DNA from: SURF-21 sp964529285
GTDB taxonomy: Bacteria > Actinomycetota > Geothermincolia > Geothermincolales > RBG-13-55-18
DNA: 32,047 bases
Assembly (NCBI GenBank): GCA_964529285.1
Contig: CAZGWK010000038.1
Span: forward strand, 1-32,047
Reading direction: 5' to 3'
Shown: piece after piece, positions 30,342-32,047 of the stretch
Numbering within the stretch: position 1 is the first letter of the stretch
Layout: each line of letters opens with the position of its first letter
Translations under genes and position numbers: made by a program
Notes under the pieces: generated by a model
Databases searched by the model: none
What the model saw: only the letters and a program-made list of their open reading frames with translations
Told to the model about the DNA's origin: nothing

Positions 30342-31889
30342 ATGGGTTACGATTACGATGTGATCATAATCGGCGCGGGAGTAGGCGGCCTTACCGCCGC
30401 CTCTCTACTGGCCAAGGAAGGCTTGAAGGTCCTGGTGCTCGAGAGGCTGGGCAGGGTAGGCGGCTGCTGTTCAAACTACGATGTGAACGGTTTCAAGCCC
30501 GAGGTCGGCGCGGTTTTCGTCATCGGACACGAGCTTTATTACAAACTGTTCGAACTGCTCGATCTGCGGCTGGAGGATTACCTCGACTGGAGCCTCATCG
30601 ATCCCGTTTACCAGGTCTACCTGGAGGACGGCCAGAGCGTTGCGTTGCCGAGGGACATAGACGAGATGGCAAAGGTGGTCAGGCAGCTGGCACCCCAGGA
30701 CGTAGATGGATATTACCGTTACTGCAGGGACCTGGGCAAGGTCCAGGATGTAGTCCAAGGCTTTACGAATAATCCCATGCCGGAGCTCAGAAACCTCACC
30801 AAGTTGCCGAGCCTGGTTAAGTTGTTCAGCAGCAAGGCGATAATCCCCGCGCTTCCGGTTAACGCCAAGCTGGCTCTGAACAACCTGGAGAAGGTCGTTA
30901 ACAGCTACTTCTCCGATCCATACGTGCAGCTGATTTTCGGGTGGGAGAATATGTACGCCGGGCTTCCCGCTCGCCGCTGCTTCGGGCTGTTCGCGATGAT
31001 CACCTACATGGGACACACGGGTTATTACTACCCCAAGGGCGGAATGATCTCGATACCCAAGGCACTCGCTGGGATAGCGCAGGGCTTCGGGGCGGAGTTG
31101 CGTTTGGGGACCGAGGTTGACAGCATCGTCCTGCAGGGGCGGGAGGCAAGGGGCGTAAAGCTTTCACACGGGGAGGTAATCAGCGCACGCGCGGTCATAT
31201 CGAACACCCATTCACGCCATACCTACTTTAACCTGCTCAAGGACGCGGACCTGCCGGGATGGGTCAGGCGTACGGTACGCCGCCAGCCCTGTTCCATACC
31301 GGCCCCCATGTTTTACGTAGGGTTATCGGAGAAACTGGACAGCGTCAAGGCGCACATGTCGCTTGTCGCCCAGAAGAGGGAACAAGTCGACAACGTCTGG
31401 ACGGATTTCTACGACCGCGGATTGTTATACCGCGCTGCCGACGGAATGTACCTGGTGATCAACCCGGATTTCGACGATCCGGAACTGGCGCCACCGGGAA
31501 AGCAGGTGTTGTACACGATCTATATCGGCCCATACGATCTTAAGTACCACGATTGGGACGATATTGCGGACGAGTGGGCATGGGAATGCATCGATTACCT
31601 CGACAAGAGATGCTATCCAGGGCTCGCCAGCCGCGTGGAGTGGATGGACTCTGTCCCGCCCACGGAGCTGGAGCGGCGCCTGAATGTCGCCGAGGGCGCC
31701 TTTTTCGGCATTGAGATGAGTTTGCCTAACATGGGGCCTTTCCGTCCCAATTACCGCTCGCGCCTGATCGAACGCCTCTATCAGTCCGGTCAATGTACAA
31801 ACCCTGGGCTGGGTGTGCCGGGCGCGATGATCTCGGGAATGGCGGTGGCCAGCCTCATGCTCAACGACTGGCCGAAGAAGCTGGCATAA
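30342..31889 (+). CDS. FAD-dependent phytoene desaturase/isomerase-like oxidoreductase
   Basis: A 515-residue NAD(P)/FAD-dependent protein of the CrtI-like amine-oxidase superfamily. The FAD-binding loop is VIIIGAGVGGLTAASLLA (8-25) with the ribose-binding Glu in LVLERLGRVGGCCS. Further family features are YYYPKGGMISIPKALAGIA, GTEVDSIVLQGREARGV, and the C-terminal NPGLGVPGAMISGMAVASLML that closes over FAD. ATG 30342 is preferred to GTG 30333 because AGGGGTGG covers the latter. No phytoene synthase or other carotenoid gene is present, so action on a carotenoid is doubtful; related proteins include retinol saturase-like and all-trans-retinol oxidoreductases. The 158 bases after the stop hold no gene. 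Confidence 0.9.
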   Translation: MGYDYDVIIIGAGVGGLTAASLLAKEGLKVLVLERLGRVGGCCSNYDVNGFKPEVGAVFVIGHELYYKLFELLDLRLEDYLDWSLIDPVYQVYLEDGQSVALPRDIDEMAKVVRQLAPQDVDGYYRYCRDLGKVQDVVQGFTNNPMPELRNLTKLPSLVKLFSSKAIIPALPVNAKLALNNLEKVVNSYFSDPYVQLIFGWENMYAGLPARRCFGLFAMITYMGHTGYYYPKGGMISIPKALAGIAQGFGAELRLGTEVDSIVLQGREARGVKLSHGEVISARAVISNTHSRHTYFNLLKDADLPGWVRRTVRRQPCSIPAPMFYVGLSEKLDSVKAHMSLVAQKREQVDNVWTDFYDRGLLYRAADGMYLVINPDFDDPELAPPGKQVLYTIYIGPYDLKYHDWDDIADEWAWECIDYLDKRCYPGLASRVEWMDSVPPTELERRLNVAEGAFFGIEMSLPNMGPFRPNYRSRLIERLYQSGQCTNPGLGVPGAMISGMAVASLMLNDWPKKLA

Positions 31890-32047
31890 GTGCTTTTGTG
31901 TGCCCGGGGCTGGGGGGAGCGCAGACGGTGCTTTTGCGGCCCGGGGCCTCCTGGTAGCGGTCTCGCTCCACGCGCAATCACCGTGGCAAACGGAGGAAAC
32001 CACGACTGTACTTGCGCGCTCGCTGCGACCGACCCGGTAGGTCCCCG

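Noticed and set aside
30342..31889. A carotenoid biosynthesis locus
   Set aside because: Only the CrtI-like protein is present; no phytoene synthase, cyclase or prenyltransferase gene lies in the window.

Overview
The window is about 32 kb of GC-rich bacterial chromosome, densely packed with protein genes and carrying one tRNA. An actinobacterial-type integration host factor (mIHF) next to gmk, rpoZ and coaBC points to Actinomycetota. PyrK with a class 1B dihydroorotate dehydrogenase, an attenuator-type PyrR leader, an Asp23 protein beside efp/nusB and a corrinoid protein suggest a deep-branching, probably anaerobic or facultative lineage rather than a classical Streptomyces/Mycobacterium type. 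That placement is inference. TTG start codons are unusually common.

Bases 1-13740 are housekeeping genes, all on the + strand. First come efp, an Asp23-family gene and nusB. A promoter, a PyrR-binding element and an intrinsic terminator then precede pyrR, followed by pyrB, pyrC, a CarB-like gene, pyrK, pyrD, pyrF and pyrE. This is the Bacillus subtilis pyr order without pyrP and without the small carbamoyl-phosphate synthetase subunit. The gene in the CarB position is a shortened, catalytically eroded CarB homologue that keeps its C-terminal MGS-like allosteric domain. It is the most unusual object in the window. mihF, gmk, rpoZ, coaBC and a small unknown gene follow, from promoters of their own.

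Bases 13757-22395 are mixed. They hold tRNA-Leu(GAG) with a terminator shared by the opposing gene, then on the - strand a lone methyltransferase corrinoid protein and an epoxide-hydrolase-like alpha/beta hydrolase. Next are a small unknown + gene, a - strand acyl-CoA synthetase, a small protein with a histidine-rich tail (+), and - strand DUF169 and DUF2207 proteins.

Bases 22396-31889 are all on the + strand: an unknown protein with an internal duplication and two CxxCGLP motifs, an SDR dehydrogenase, an Old Yellow Enzyme/2,4-dienoyl-CoA reductase-like flavoprotein, a phosphatase of the low-molecular-weight tyrosine phosphatase fold with an insertion, a crotonase-fold isomerase-like protein, a zinc alcohol dehydrogenase, a HAD-IB phosphatase, a 57-residue membrane protein and a phytoene-desaturase-like flavoprotein. 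The SDR, OYE, crotonase and MDR genes, with the acyl-CoA synthetase nearby, look like catabolism of an acyl-CoA or cyclic compound; the substrate cannot be read from sequence. No insertion sequence, CRISPR array, prophage or rRNA was seen.
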